Assembly: GCA_010015655.1 (NCBI GenBank)
Contig: ML976739.1
Coordinates: forward strand, 18,903-54,855
Direction of reading: 5' to 3'
Origin: Bimuria novae-zelandiae CBS 107.79
Taxonomy: Eukaryota; Ascomycota; Dothideomycetes; Pleosporales; Didymosphaeriaceae
DNA: 35,953 bases
The position numbers and the translations under genes are program-made. Position 1 is the first letter of the stretch, and each line of letters opens with the position of its first letter. Positions 20,499-32,059 of this stretch are shown piece by piece. The notes under the pieces are model-generated. The model had not been told where the DNA came from. It made no database searches and worked only from the letters and a program-made list of their open reading frames with translations.

Positions 20499-21600
20499 AT
20501 GTCAACTCCAACTATAGGCACGATCGTGCTAGACGCGACGGGCCACAACTGGAAGGAGTAAAACAAACAGATAACCAACGCAGCTACAGAGCGTAGCGCG
20601 AAGGATATCCTTTTGGGCACAAAGGCGCGCCCTGCGTACGCCTCCCGCGACTACAAAGAGCATCCGCTCGTACAACTTGTCGTCACCGACAGTATGTCAG
20701 AAGAAGAAGAGACTAAGGCGTTTAATGCTTACGAGAAGGCCAACCGCTTCTAAGTTATTATAAATAAGTAAATACAAGCTTCTAAAGCAGCAGCTCTTGC
20801 CTGCCTTAAAGCTTAAGATAGTAAAGACGCCTCTCTCTAGAACGCTATTATTAGCTCTGTTAACAAGTCTCTCTACCTGGCACTAACCAGCTTCAATTCG
20901 TCAGCTGAAATGTACACGTACATCACCAACCGCGTCGTACCTGTCGAGCAGGACAACCTACGCGCTATATAGACCAACTTTATTAACCTCCGCGCTAACA
21001 CCTGCCACTTAGTACGTAACTATATTAATTACTTCTAAGACGCTCGCTTGTAACTAGCGCAAACAGGCGTTACCTTTACCTATTATAAAATTAGTACTAG
21101 AGGACTTCGGAGCATATTAACAGACGCGTTAGTTAAAGAGCTAATTATTATTTATTTCCTATACAGCCTAGAGCGCGTACTCCTAGAATAGGTAAAGTCG
21201 CGTAACAATAATATACGCAACAGCACTATATAGATAATTAATAAGCTTACCGCCGCGATCGAGGATCATCTCCAATATAAGAAGGAAGAGCCTGTTAAGG
21301 TGTTTATAGCCAAGACAAAACAATAAGAAGAAAAGCGCGTTAATAGTCGTCGCTATAACGCCAATAAGAAAATATTAAACGCACCTAATTATACGCCTGC
21401 AACTAGCGCAGACTAAAATAGAAAGCAGACCTGCAACTAGAACCCACGTCCTAAGAAGTAGCACTGCACATACTGTGAACGAGAGCATCCTGGAGGTGAG
21501 AAGCTCTGCTAGAAGAAACACCTAGAGCTAATCCCAGAGCATTTACAGTACAAGGACAAGGACAAGGACAAGACAGGCAATAATAAGAAAGCTATCGCTA
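20499..21600 (+). pseudogene. inner copia Gag
   Basis: The ATG at 20499 gives MSTPTIGTIVLDATGHNWKE and then a stop where Gln (CAA) is likely. Continued reading gives a helical Gag-like segment (SVNKSLYLALTSFNSSAEMYTYI at about 20855-20925, TNRVVPVEQDNLRA) of the UBN2/Gag type. A zinc knuckle follows near 21463-21515 (CTYCEREHPGGEKLC), then a Lys-Asp repeat made of AAGGAC units at 21552-21572. Gag forms the particle that holds element RNA. Stops cluster between 20570 and 21430; most fit C-to-T or G-to-A. Confidence 0.8.
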
Positions 21601-22970
21601 GTGTTTCAATTACACCTAACACTTTAGCATTCTGCTTAATCGCTACGGTGTCCTAGACACTAACTCAGAAAGCTACTACAAACAGTGACTATCGTCAACG
21701 TTTCTGCTATAATACAGCCGCTAACCAAATTGTTATTAACAAACGAAAGCTATTTATTAACTTTCAAGACTTAGCAACGTTAGAAGTGCAAGGAGCAACC
21801 CATGCAGCTAAAGTCTACAAAGAAGGTACTATTAAACTGAGTATTGTCCGCTTAGACGGTGAGGTTACAGACATACAACTTAAAGATGCTCTATACTGCC
21901 TAAGTTTTATTACTAACGTTATATCGCAAGCGCCTTTCAAGCGCAAGGGCGCTTACTACTATAGTGGCAAAGATAAGCTCTACCTAAGTAATAGAGAAGA
22001 GATCGCCTATTTACTAGAGATTGACGGGATACCTAACTTCCTTGTTATTGACTCGGCAGAGAAGGCACCTCTCGCGCTCACATACGCGACTCTATACGCC
22101 TCACGTTCTGCTCAACCACCCAAGGTTGCTCGCCCACTACATGTATGGCACTATATCATGGGCCACGCAGACGTAGAGATGATTAAGAAGCTCTTAAAGG
22201 TTATTAATAGTATAAAGCTATCTAACTCTACACCGTTCAACTATAAGCCCTGCGGTCTGTCGAAATCAAAACATTTTATTTCTCGTCGTCAACACACACG
22301 CTCTACCCGTCCATTAGAGAAGATCCATCTTGACATAGTAGGGCCAATATTACCTGCTAGAAAGGATGGAGAGCGCTACTAGCTGCTCATCACAGACAAT
22401 CTAACGCGTAGACGCTAGCTCTTTACGTCTAACTTACGCGCAGCTCTTGCAGCCAAATTAATTAACTAGCTAAAATAAATAAAAGCAAGTCTATAGCTAA
22501 TAGTCGCTACTATGCACCTTAATAGTGCTAGTAAGTTCAAGAGTAATCGCCTAAAGGAGCATTATCGCAAAGAGGGTACACTGCTTTAGTATTCCCTACC
22601 GCACGATCCCTCACGTAATGGGACTGCGGAGCGAGCGAACGGTATTACCAAGGACCAAGTTCGAGCAGCAACAATAGCATCAGGTCTACTAGAGATATTC
22701 TGGCCCTATTGTGCTGCATACATGGTCCGCTTACTTAACTTCAGCCTAACAAGCGGAGTACCAGAGAATAAGACGCCTCATAAGCTGTGGTATACAGCCA
22801 TCGGAGCTGTCAACCCAGTGCCTAACCTAGGACTAACTCACGCTTTTGGACATGTGGGATACGTACATAGGCCTGTTGACACCCGTGTTAAAGGTGAAAA
22901 GTTTGCACCTCGAGCTGAACGCGGACTTCTTATAGGCATAGAGGGCTCTTCCCTCTATAAAATATAGATT
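21600..22970 (+). pseudogene. inner copia protease-integrase
   Basis: The protease part leads into the open frame 21786-22382. That frame carries LEVQGATHAAKVYKEGT, then the gag-pre-integrase zinc region with WHYIMGHADVEMIKKLLK (about 22145-22200), and HLDIVGPI, the first catalytic Asp of the integrase core. After stops the core resumes with the region around 22610-22640 (GTAERANG-like reading, Glu kept). The open stretch 22722-22967 has the typical NKTPHKLWY and GHVGYVHRP blocks. This protein would insert cDNA. Damage is light here compared with the flanking Gag and RT parts. Confidence 0.82.
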
Positions 22971-23183
22971 CCTTAACAACACGTTATTATTATAACTACA
23001 AGCGTCAAATTCGACTCCTATAACAGAAACTTACGTATAGTTGCCCTTTACAAGGAGCCTCCGCTGTCGCTGCCACCGCCGACTTTAATCGCCCCTCCCG
23101 TCCTCCCCGAACAAGCCGCCACCGAGCGCCCTATTACACCTAATCCTGTTGATATGGGGGGTGAACATAAGCTTGGATACAGA

Positions 23184-23207
23184 GAGGAGGAGGAGGAGGA
23201 GGAGGAA
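23184..23207 (+). repeat. GAG trinucleotide run
   Basis: Seven GAG and one GAA codon in frame give eight Glu in a row in the polyprotein linker. Confidence 0.9.
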
Positions 23208-23252
23208 ATACTACCCGCAATTGCCGAAGGAGAGCGCCACTTTAATAGCTTA

Positions 23253-23312
23253 GAGCCTGCTAAAGAGCCTGCTGAGGAGCCTGCCAAGGAGCATGCTGAG
23301 GAGCCTGCTAAA
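23253..23312 (+). repeat. 12-bp minisatellite, five units
   Basis: Five copies of a GAGCCTGCTAAA-like unit with small changes encode E-P-A-K/E repeats in the linker before RT. Replication slippage is the likely source. Confidence 0.9.
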
Positions 23313-25136
23313 GGCCCTCTGCCTCCAACTAGGCATGGCAATGTTGCATCACGAAGGATGGAGATTTCTGCCGACCTAGGTACTCACCTCATACTTGCTG
23401 AAGGCTCTCGACGAACGCGTCAACGCGTTAAGATAGGCGCAATCACGTTCGTACGCTTTCTCGCACTAGCCATGTTTAAGTCGTTAATAGGCATAAAGTT
23501 ATCCTCATTACCGCCAGAACTACAGAATTATAGAGCTCTAAGCAAGCATCCTATAAAGGCTGCTTTTATAGACGCTATAGAGGCCGAGTTTAAATTACTT
23601 ATGTCGAACAACACCTGGCGCCCTGCAACAAAAGAAGAAATCTTAAAGAATAAAGTTATTAATGCCTAGTAGGTGTATAACTATAAGGGAGACACTACTA
23701 GCCTATTAATAAAGGTTAAGGCTAGGATAGTTGCTTGTAGTAATTAACAGACCTAAGCCTCTTAGTACTAGGACGTATACAGCTACGTCGTACGCATAAT
23801 AACGCTAAGAGTAGTTCTTGCAATTATCGCCGCTAAGGATCTAGAGTGTAAGCAAGTTAATATAGTCACTGCATACTTAAACGCTCACCTCTCCCTAGAG
23901 CATGTTATCCTCCTTAAACTGCCTAAAGGCTGCCCACTAGCTCACTAAATAGTACGCCTCCTCTAAGGTATGTACGGACTGAGAGAGGCCGCCTTACTCT
24001 AGTACAACGACCTAAAGATCTCCCTTAAGGACCTAGGATTTGAGCTATTAACGTCAGACCCATGCGTCTTCACATGTGGAGGAGAAATTATTATTATTTA
24101 TATTAACGACCTTATTTTAATCACGCATACAAAGGACGCTATAACCACTCTTAAATAGAAGATCTTAAAACGCTATAAATACCGCGACTTAGGGCTAATT
24201 ACTTACTACCTAAGCATCCGCATTATACGTGACCGCCCTAATTAGATAATCTCTCTTACTATAGACCCTTACATTAAACGTCTTGTCAAGGATTATAATC
24301 TTGAAGATGTTAACCCTGTCGATACTCTACTACTACTATCCGCCCTAGAGCAACAGCGTGTGATGGAAAAGGCGCTAGAAGAGCTTATAAAGCGCTACCA
24401 GTCACTTGTTGCCCGTCTACTCTACCCGACAGGACTCGTACGCCCTAACGCTTTATAGAGTGTCAACTTCTTGGCGCGTTTTGCGAGTAACCCTACTAAA
24501 GAGTAATATAGCCTACTTAAACGTCTCGTCCGCTACTTTAAATACCAGCCTAACCTTAGCATACAACTATTAGCTAAAGACGGCAGCACTAATTAAACAT
24601 TACTAACGCTAACTAGATACACGGATTCTGCATACGCTAATAATTGTAGCAGCCGTAAATCCTCCTCAGGCTACGCCTTCAAGCTAGCTAGAGGTACTAT
24701 TTCCTACAAATCCTATCGCCAGCGGATTGTCACAACGTCTTCTACAGAGGTAGAGTGGGTTGCAATAACCTACGCTGCAAAAGAAGCTGCCTGGCTTTGT
24801 CGCCTACTTATAGAGTTGCACCTCCTTAATAAAGGACCTATATAGATCTATTCTGATAGTTAGTCTACTGTTCACCTGCTTAACAGCAAGGGCCACCACG
24901 AGCGGACTAAGCACATCGATATCTACTACAAGTACGCCCGCGAGGAGCAGGAGGCTAATTATATACTTGTCTTACATATCCCTGGGACAAGTATGGTTGC
25001 TGATGGCCTTACAAAACCCCTTTCTGGACCGGCCTATAGGCGTTTTGTGGCTCTCTTGGGCCTCGTAGAGGTCCCTGTGCCAGCATAGGCTGGAGGATGG
25101 CTCCCCTAGTATCGCTCACAGAGACTCTGGGGGGTG

Positions 25137-25280
25137 TGTCAGTTGCCCTGGTGACCCTACGGTCCACCGTGCACCTGCTTAGTCATCGATTCTCTGTTCG
25201 TGTACTATAGATAGCTAGTCTCAGCACACACACAATACAGATCGACTTTCTGTCCACTTTTGAGCCCCACTCATCTGTCA
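25137..25280 (+). repeat. inner copia right LTR
   Basis: Complete 144-bp LTR, TGTCAG to CTGTCA. The intact copy defines the missing bases of the left LTR. Confidence 0.95.
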
Positions 25281-25285
25281 TAAAT
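25281..25285. repeat. 5-bp target duplication, right copy (inner copia)
   Basis: TAAAT, identical to 20187-20191. Confidence 0.92.
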
Positions 25286-26160
25286 TAGCTATTAAAAGTA
25301 AACTAATAGATAGAGCTACTAGAGAGATTAATAGTAGAGCTTATCTTAAACTAAGGAAGAAGCTACTATCCTAAAATCTTTAACTTAGCCTACTTTAATA
25401 GTAAATAATAGGATTACTACTACTTTAGAATAGTAATATAATATAAGCTTTTAGAGGATAGGGACTGTCTTAGAAATATACCTAAATATATTATTAGTTA
25501 ATTAATAGAACGTGCAGCGATAGTAGGAATTATATACTTAAACTACTACTTAAGATATACTAAAGCTAACCTTTAGAAGGTACTAAACTATAACTTTTAT
25601 AACTACTTAGTAAAAGAAATTAGGCGTAACTGCTTACTTATAATATAATAAGGGAACTAGAAGCTTTATAACTTTAATCTTAACTTTAATAACTACGCTA
25701 TAGAAGCTAAGGAGTATAATTAAAAAAAATTAAAAAATTTATACCTTTAAAGCCTCCGCAAGAACTTACAGGACTAAATAGTTATAATAAATATAAATAA
25801 TAATTAGGACCTATAAAGGGTCTTAAAGAGAGTTAATAAGATTAAAGAAAACCTTTTCTAAAATATATTATAACTACTAAAGTTTTCTGCCAAGAATAGG
25901 GCGCTAGACAAGATAGATTAGGAACCTACGTAAGCTAATCTTAAAAAGATATCTGGCTAACAAAGCTAAGATAAAAGACACTAAGCAATAGATAGAGCTA
26001 TAGAATACAGGTCTAGTAATACTTAAAAACAAGCCACGTAGGTGTCGCGCGAGGTAATAAAAACCCGTAAAAAGAATAGTTCTTATTTTTGTTATAAAGA
26101 TACAGGACACTGCGTAAAATAGTATAAAATTTTACTTATAATAAAGCTAGCACAAGTTTG
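25286..26160 (+). pseudogene. gypsy Gag, second part, with zinc knuckle
   Basis: The reading interrupted at 20191 resumes here. It is full of stops. At 26090-26120 it gives CYKDTGHCVK, the remains of a C-x2-C-x4-H-x4-C knuckle with one Cys lost to Tyr or another residue. The knuckle marks the nucleocapsid end of Gag. Upstream text is Leu/Lys-rich and not otherwise diagnostic. Confidence 0.6.
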
Positions 26161-26339
26161 CGTCGCTATACCTATTACTAAAAAATTCTTTAATAAAAAG
26201 TTTAATATAGCTTTTACTAATTTAGAAAATTAGATTTTTTAGTAATAGCCGCTGCTAGGAGGCAAAAGTAGGAAAAGGATAAAAAATAAGTTTTAATAAC
26301 TTTTAAAGGCTATAGCTAGACTTAATACGAATAATAGTA

Positions 26340-28350
26340 TACTTACTTATTAATAATATTATATTTACATTAACAATAATTAATTTAGGTTGTTTAACTT
26401 TTAGATTTATATTAGAAAAATTTATAATAACAGCCTACCTATAGCGCAAGAATCTATCCTATCTATAAGAAGTTATTAGTTTTAAAGGCATATAACTCTT
26501 TGTACGCAAAGTACTCTAATTAAAAGTAAATATTAATAGCTATATGGAACTAATATAGTTATACGTCTTACCTAATAATAAGTTGTATAATCTAATCCTT
26601 AGCCTAATTTAAATAAAGAAGAATAGGATTAAACTAGTCCTAGTAAAGAAATTAATCTAAATTAAAAGTTTAGGCATCCGCATCTATAACTAAGAAGGTA
26701 AAAAACTATTAATAAAGCCTTAAAAAGTATTAGCTATAGCCTTTATAGTCCTAGATTAGCGTAATTAACGCTAAAGAGACGGGGCCAAAGTATTTCCTAT
26801 ATTTATAAAGGATATATAGAAGGCGTTAACCTGTAAGCTAAAAGTAAACCTATAAAAGTTACTACCTCAAGCTTTTAAGGACTTATAGCGTATCTTTTAT
26901 AGGGAACAAGCTGACAAGCTCCCCTTATACTATAGACCTAGAGTAAATCTTTTTATCCCTCTCGTGGAAAAAGATAGCAAGATACCGGAAATCCCTTATA
27001 GCCCTTTATTTAATATATCTTATAAAGAGTTGTTCGTCCTTTAGAAAGAGCTTACTAAATACTTAAATAAAAACTTTATTTTGGTAAGCAAGTCCAACAC
27101 CGCTATTTTAGTATTATTTACTAAAGAACTTAGTAAAGGACTACGCTTTTATATTAATTATTAAGCCTTAAACGCTATCTTAAAGAAAGACTAGTACTTT
27201 TTACTATTAATTAGTAGGACCTTTTAGCTCCTTTTAAAAACTAAATAGTTTAGTAAACTTAATATAATCTAAGCCTTCTATAAGATTTAGATAGTAAAAG
27301 GCAAAGAATAGAAGATAGTATTTAAAGCCTAATTTAGTCTTTATAAGTAGCTAGTAGTTCTTTTTAGCATAGCTAACGCGCTAAGTATGTTCTAGTAGTA
27401 TATTAATTAAGTACTAAAGGAACACCTTAATAACTACTACTTAGCGTATATAAATAACGTTCTTATCCTCTCTAGTAGTAGCTAAAAAGACTATAAAGAG
27501 AAAGTACGTACTATAATTTAAAAGTTAAAGGCCGTAAGACTATACTTAGATATTAAAAAATTTAAGTTTTATATTAAAAAGACTAAGTACTTTAAATTTA
27601 TTATAAAAGTTAATAAGGGCGTAAGTATAGACCTAGATAAAGTCTAAGTAATTTAAAAATAAAAGCTACTAACTTTAGTAAAGGGAGTCTAAATCTTCGT
27701 AGGCTTTATAAACTTTTATTAAAAATTTATATAAGTCTTCTCTAGCATAGTAAGCCCCCTTATAAAGCTTATTAGTAAAGGAGTAGAATTTATTTAGGGA
27801 TAAAAGTAGTAGCACGTATTTAACTTTCTAAAAATAGCGTTTTATATAGACCCCGCGGTAGCCTACTTTAACCTTAAATAAAAATTAGTACTAGAAGTAG
27901 ACACCTTTAGCTAGTTAATTAAAAGATACTTCTCTAAGTATAATACTAATAGGATTCTACGTATAGTAGCTAATTTTCTAGCAAATAATAGCCTAGTAGA
28001 ATATAACTACGCTATCTATAATAAAGAGATACTCGTAGTTATTAAATACGTAAATTAATAAGACTATATATATTAAGTAGTAAAGCACTTTACAGTCTAT
28101 ACTAATTATAAAAACCTTACGTATTTTGCTACTAAATAAAGGTTAGACGAACGACACGTTTAGTAGATAAATATACTTAGCTATATTAATATAATATTTA
28201 TATATAAACTAGGATTAGTAAACTTTAGGGTAAATGCCTTTTTTTTAAAGAGACTAATACCTGCTAAAGGACGATAAAAATAATAAATTAAAGTTAAGGA
28301 ACTTTACGCTTTTTTAAAAACCTACTAAAAGAAATAGCTTAAAATCTTTT
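26340..28350 (+). pseudogene. gypsy protease, reverse transcriptase and RNase H
   Basis: After a degraded protease region, RT is recognisable from about 26930. It reads IPEIPYSPLFNISYKEL, then ELSKGLRFYINY, LNIIQAFYKI and YLAYINNVLILS at about 27440-27480. The last is the YxDD catalytic box with both Asp codons changed to Asn. A thumb and RNase H region follow, with VGFINFY, VEYNYAIYNKEILVVIKYV and FTVYTNYKNLTYF (about 28090-28130), where TDHKNL is usual. Gypsy-type order and wording are clear. Many stops and Asp-to-Asn changes abolish function. Confidence 0.82.
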
Positions 28351-28869
28351 ATCCCCTAAATACCTATTACTATAGAGGAACCTAACGATATTAAAATAAA
28401 TAAGGATCTAGTGCTTACTTACCTAATACGTCCTAAACTACTAATATTAACCCTCTAAGGAGGTAATAGCCCTACTAAGCGACGTAAACTAGACTTTAAC
28501 ACTATATAGTAAGAGGTAGAACGCGATAAAGATAGCGCGTATAGTAAAATAAAGGCCTATATTAAGAATAGGCTTAGGAAGTTCGAACCTGGGTAGAGGT
28601 TATTTATTAGTATTTTAGAATATAGTATAGATAACTAAAGGTACCTATACTACATGTCAAGATAATAGGTACTAGAATTAAAATTTTTATAAATAAAGCT
28701 AATAGTAATTGCGCATAGTTCCCTAGCTTTAAAATACTTAAAATAAGAAAATACTTATAAGATTTTTACTTAAAACTACTTCTTCTTAAGAATATCTAAC
28801 TAAGTAAGACAGTATATTAAGAACTATAATATTATAGAAGAACTAAATTATAAAGAGAAGTAAAATAGA

Positions 28870-29760
28870 GCCTGCTAAAGCCCTTACTACTACCTAAATA
28901 AGAATAGAAGGACATTATAATAGACTTTATTATTACTTTACTTAAGAGCGATAGCTACACGAATATTATAATAATTATAAATAGACTTAGTAAGGACCCT
29001 AAGTTTATTAGTCTTCTAAATTTTAATATATCTATAGTTACGATAGCGTTCCTTTAATACTAGGTAGTAGACTACTTTTTTCCTTTCTCTATTATATTAG
29101 ACCGCGGGGGACAATTCGTAAGCAAATTTTAGACTACACTTTATAAATAAGTAGGTATTAACTAAAGACTATTTATAGTAAAGCACTTAGAGATAAATAA
29201 GTAAATAAAATAAATAAACTCTATCCTTAAAGCCTACCTCTAGGCGTACTATAATTAGTAATAAGATAATTAGATAAAGTGGCTTCTTATAGCTTAGATA
29301 GCTATTAAAGGGCAAGAAGCTATATTAATAAGAGTTAGCTTATTTTTCCTATTCTATAGCTAGAACGTTAAACTAGTTAAGAACTTTAGGGTATAGAAAT
29401 TAGCCTTAAAGCTTAAAACTAACGTAAAAACGACTATAAAGGCAATAATAAAGAAGTTTAAGAAAGTTTTTAACTTTACTTAGGTAAAAATAATAATAGC
29501 CTAATAAGAATAAGAGCGCCTAGTAAACTATTTATATAAAAATACTTTAATCTTAAAAAAAGGAGATAAGGTATAGCTAAAGTATAAGGACTACCTCTAA
29601 AACTAATATCTAAGTAAGAAGCTTAACTAGAAGTAAGGAAAGTTTACTATAAAAAAAGTAATAAACTTTTATATAGTAGAACTAAATATTCTGCCAAATA
29701 TACACCTAAGGTTCTACGTAGACAGGCTAAAGTTAGCCTCGTCGAATCCTCTCTCTAGCT
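28870..29760 (+). pseudogene. gypsy integrase
   Basis: The core reads DFIITLLKSDSYTNIIIIINRLSK (Asn for the usual Asp in V-x-D-R), then FPFSIILDRGGQFVSKF, which keeps the second catalytic Asp, and a region near 29190-29230 for the Glu. The C-terminal part (GDKVxLKYKDYL, about 29553-29585; NILPNIHLRFYVDRLK near 29690-29735) is the usual DNA-binding tail of fungal gypsy integrases. It would insert element cDNA. RIP stops are frequent. Confidence 0.78.
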
Positions 29761-30260
29761 AAACCACTAATAACGCCTAGCCTAAAGCAATTATAATAAA
29801 AAAAGAAGAGAAAAGTACAGTATAATTAATATATATAAAGAACATTAGCCCCGTAAAGGTAAAAAAGTAGAATACCTAGTATAGTAGGAAAACTACTCTT
29901 AAAGAACTTAGGAACTTTATAGGAATCTTAACTAAGCTACTACGTTAAATTATTATAAGAAGTTTACTAAGCTATAATAAAATTATAATAATAAACTTCT
30001 AATAGGATTTTATTGCAATATCCCTTAAATTAGCTTTTATTAGGGTCTAAAAGAGGCTCTATAATGCCTGCTTTATTAAGTTAAAGAACCTAGCTAAATA
30101 AAGGTATCTAAAATAATGGTACGAATAATATTATTAGGGGATAAAATTAAATATTAGGGAAAAAAGTAAAGAAGGAATTCTATAAAATTAACTTAAAAAA
30201 CTTTTAAAACTACTAGAGATAATAAAGGAACTAAATAATTCTTATAATAATAAAAAATAA
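29761..30260 (+). other. gypsy internal sequence after integrase, no domain recognised
   Basis: AT-rich, with many stops on both strands. It continues the gypsy internal region up to the duplicated segment. Confidence 0.4.
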
Positions 30261-32051
30261 CCCTTACAAAAGCAGTAAGCTTTAGAAATAAACTAAAGTA
30301 AAAAGGAGAAAAGAACTAGGTAGAAAGGGTATTTTTAGTTACTAAAAAATAGTAAAACCTTTTTTAATAATATTTAGGTCTACATCTTCGCCCTCTAATA
30401 TACTACTAGGGTTAGGAAAGCTATTATTCTCCTTACTTAGACCCTTTTTAATTATAATAGCCTAAAGCTAATAGCGCAAGCCCTAATAGGCTTAAATAGG
30501 TATATTAGCTCCTGCAAGGACATTATTTATTATTTAGAAACTATTTATTACGATGCCCTTCTCTACTACCACGAACTTGTTAGAAAGCAATATAATATTA
30601 GCCTTAAAAGATAGCTTTATTATTTAAAAGAAACTTATAAAAAGGTTCCTATACTTTTAATAGAATGCTTTAAAGTTAGTAGTATAAATTTAAAGAAGGT
30701 TAAAAGTCTTCTTAACTATAATAAGCGATGCGCTTTAAAATCTAAATAGTCTTAAAAAAAGTAATAAAGCCTAAAGTAGTAGTAGTCTTGCTCTTAAAGG
30801 AGGTATAGTAATTAATAATAGTAGCTTTACGAGTAGAATAGAACGCGTTAAAATTAGTAAAAAAGTTCTTTTATTTTTAGCTACTTTTTAAAACCTTATT
30901 TATAAGGTAGCCCGCACTAATAATTATAATATTAGTAAACTTTTTGTATCTAACTTTATTAAGGGCAGCCTAAACCTAGGTAGGGAAAGAAGTTAGTAAA
31001 GTATACCTTAAAGTTATTTAGAATAAGTTAGACTAAAGTATACTTGTCTAGTGTAGCTAGTAAGCTTATAGGTATAGCACTCCTTATAGGATACTATCTT
31101 GCCCGCTAGCACTTACTAATAAACGCGTCTATAAGTAATATAATTAATATATTAGCGCATAATTATCGCGCGTAGTAAGATTAAATCTTAAAAGCTAAGC
31201 TTATTAAGTTAGCAAGTGCGTATACTTAGGCTAATAAAGAACTAAGAAGGAGGTTAAAAAAGTAAGGAGGCAAGTTAGAAGATAGGAAAAAAGAAAAAAA
31301 GAAAAAAAAAAGTTTAGAACTTACTTTATAAGCTTTAGAAAAACTAAACTTTTTAATAAGCTAGCTAAGGAGGATTACGCTAGCGTTAAAAATAATAATT
31401 TTATTTTTAAAAAGCTTAGTCTTCTTAAGCTAGTAGCTACGTAACTATACTAGGGACAGGCCTTTTTCTATTTTATTATTAGCATTAGTAGCATGTCTCT
31501 AACGCTTAGAAGTCTTTATTATATAGCTATTATGTAAAGGGCTAGCTATTTTATTAAAATAAAAAGAGGAATTAGATTATAAATTTAAAGAAAACTAAGC
31601 TAAAAGTACGACATTACAACGCACGAAGTTAAGCAAAAGAAAAAAAAAGTATAAAAAGTAAAATTTAAAAGCTAAGTAAGAAGTAATTTTATATATATAA
31701 TAATAAGTAAACGCACTAGCGCGAACACACTACTATAGTAACTACTTATAGTAAAGATATAAAATTAGATACGCGAGAATAGAACTAGTAAAAAGTTTAG
31801 AATAATAAGTAGATTATAAGTAGGTAATAAAATAATCTTAAAGCTATGTAAGTAAGATAAGATGCGGAGATTTTTCTTTACCCCTAATAGAGGGAAAGGA
31901 GGTATATAATAGACTACGCCTAATTATTACTTTAGATCTTTAACTGTTAGTTATGCGAATCCTAGATATATAAGTTTAACGCCTAAAGCTTAACTTTAGA
32001 CTCTCTATCGAATTTATTCTTCTGGCACCTTTAGCTCCTTGAGCACCCAGC
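30261..32051 (+). repeat. tandem duplication in gypsy 3' region, copy 1
   Basis: About 1.79 kb that aligns throughout with 32052-33811. It holds unknown 3' internal sequence, a polypurine tract (AGGGAAAGGAGG) and an LTR copy at 31905-32059. Both copies begin at CCCTTACAAAA. Confidence 0.85.
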
Positions 32052-32059
32052 CCCTTACA
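31905..32059 (+). repeat. gypsy LTR, middle copy
   Basis: About 155 bp aligned with the two outer LTRs; preceded by the polypurine tract and a two-base spacer. It is the LTR of duplication copy 1. Confidence 0.82.

Larger units (their letters stand above)
23154..25088 (+). pseudogene. inner copia reverse transcriptase-RNase H
   Basis: An acidic linker with Glu and Lys-Glu-Pro-Ala repeats (23184-23312) precedes RT. RT begins near 23550 with KAAFIDAIEAEFKLLMSNNTW. Later blocks are GMYGLREA, FELLTSDPCVF and IIIYINDLILITH, the last being YVDD with the first Asp now Asn. RNase H reads YTDSAYANN (24615-24640), SSTEVEWVAI and GTSMVADGLTKPLSG, ending VPVPA and a stop at 25086-25088. Several TAA/TAG codons fall between 23660 and 24900. 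These enzymes copy element RNA to DNA. Confidence 0.85.
20192..25280 (+). mobile_element. Ty1/copia retrotransposon, nested inside gypsy
   Basis: Complete element with 144-bp LTRs, TG...CA ends, a perfect 5-bp duplication TAAAT and the copia order Gag, protease, integrase, RT-RNase H. A purine run (CTCTGGGGGG) precedes the right LTR as polypurine tract, and GGTTATG directly after the left LTR could pair with the anticodon loop of initiator tRNA-Met, as in half-tRNA-primed copia elements. It is the least damaged of the elements, with long open stretches at 21786-22382 and 23154-23669, but stops make it non-autonomous. Confidence 0.95.

Noticed and set aside
23048..23341. 97-codon minus-strand frame rich in Ser/Gly/Ala
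   Set aside because: It is the antisense of the copia linker repeats; the sense strand has the recognisable polyprotein.
28575..28600. GTTCGAACC-like string resembling a tRNA T-arm
   Set aside because: No A box, acceptor stem or cloverleaf around it, and it lies inside the gypsy internal region.
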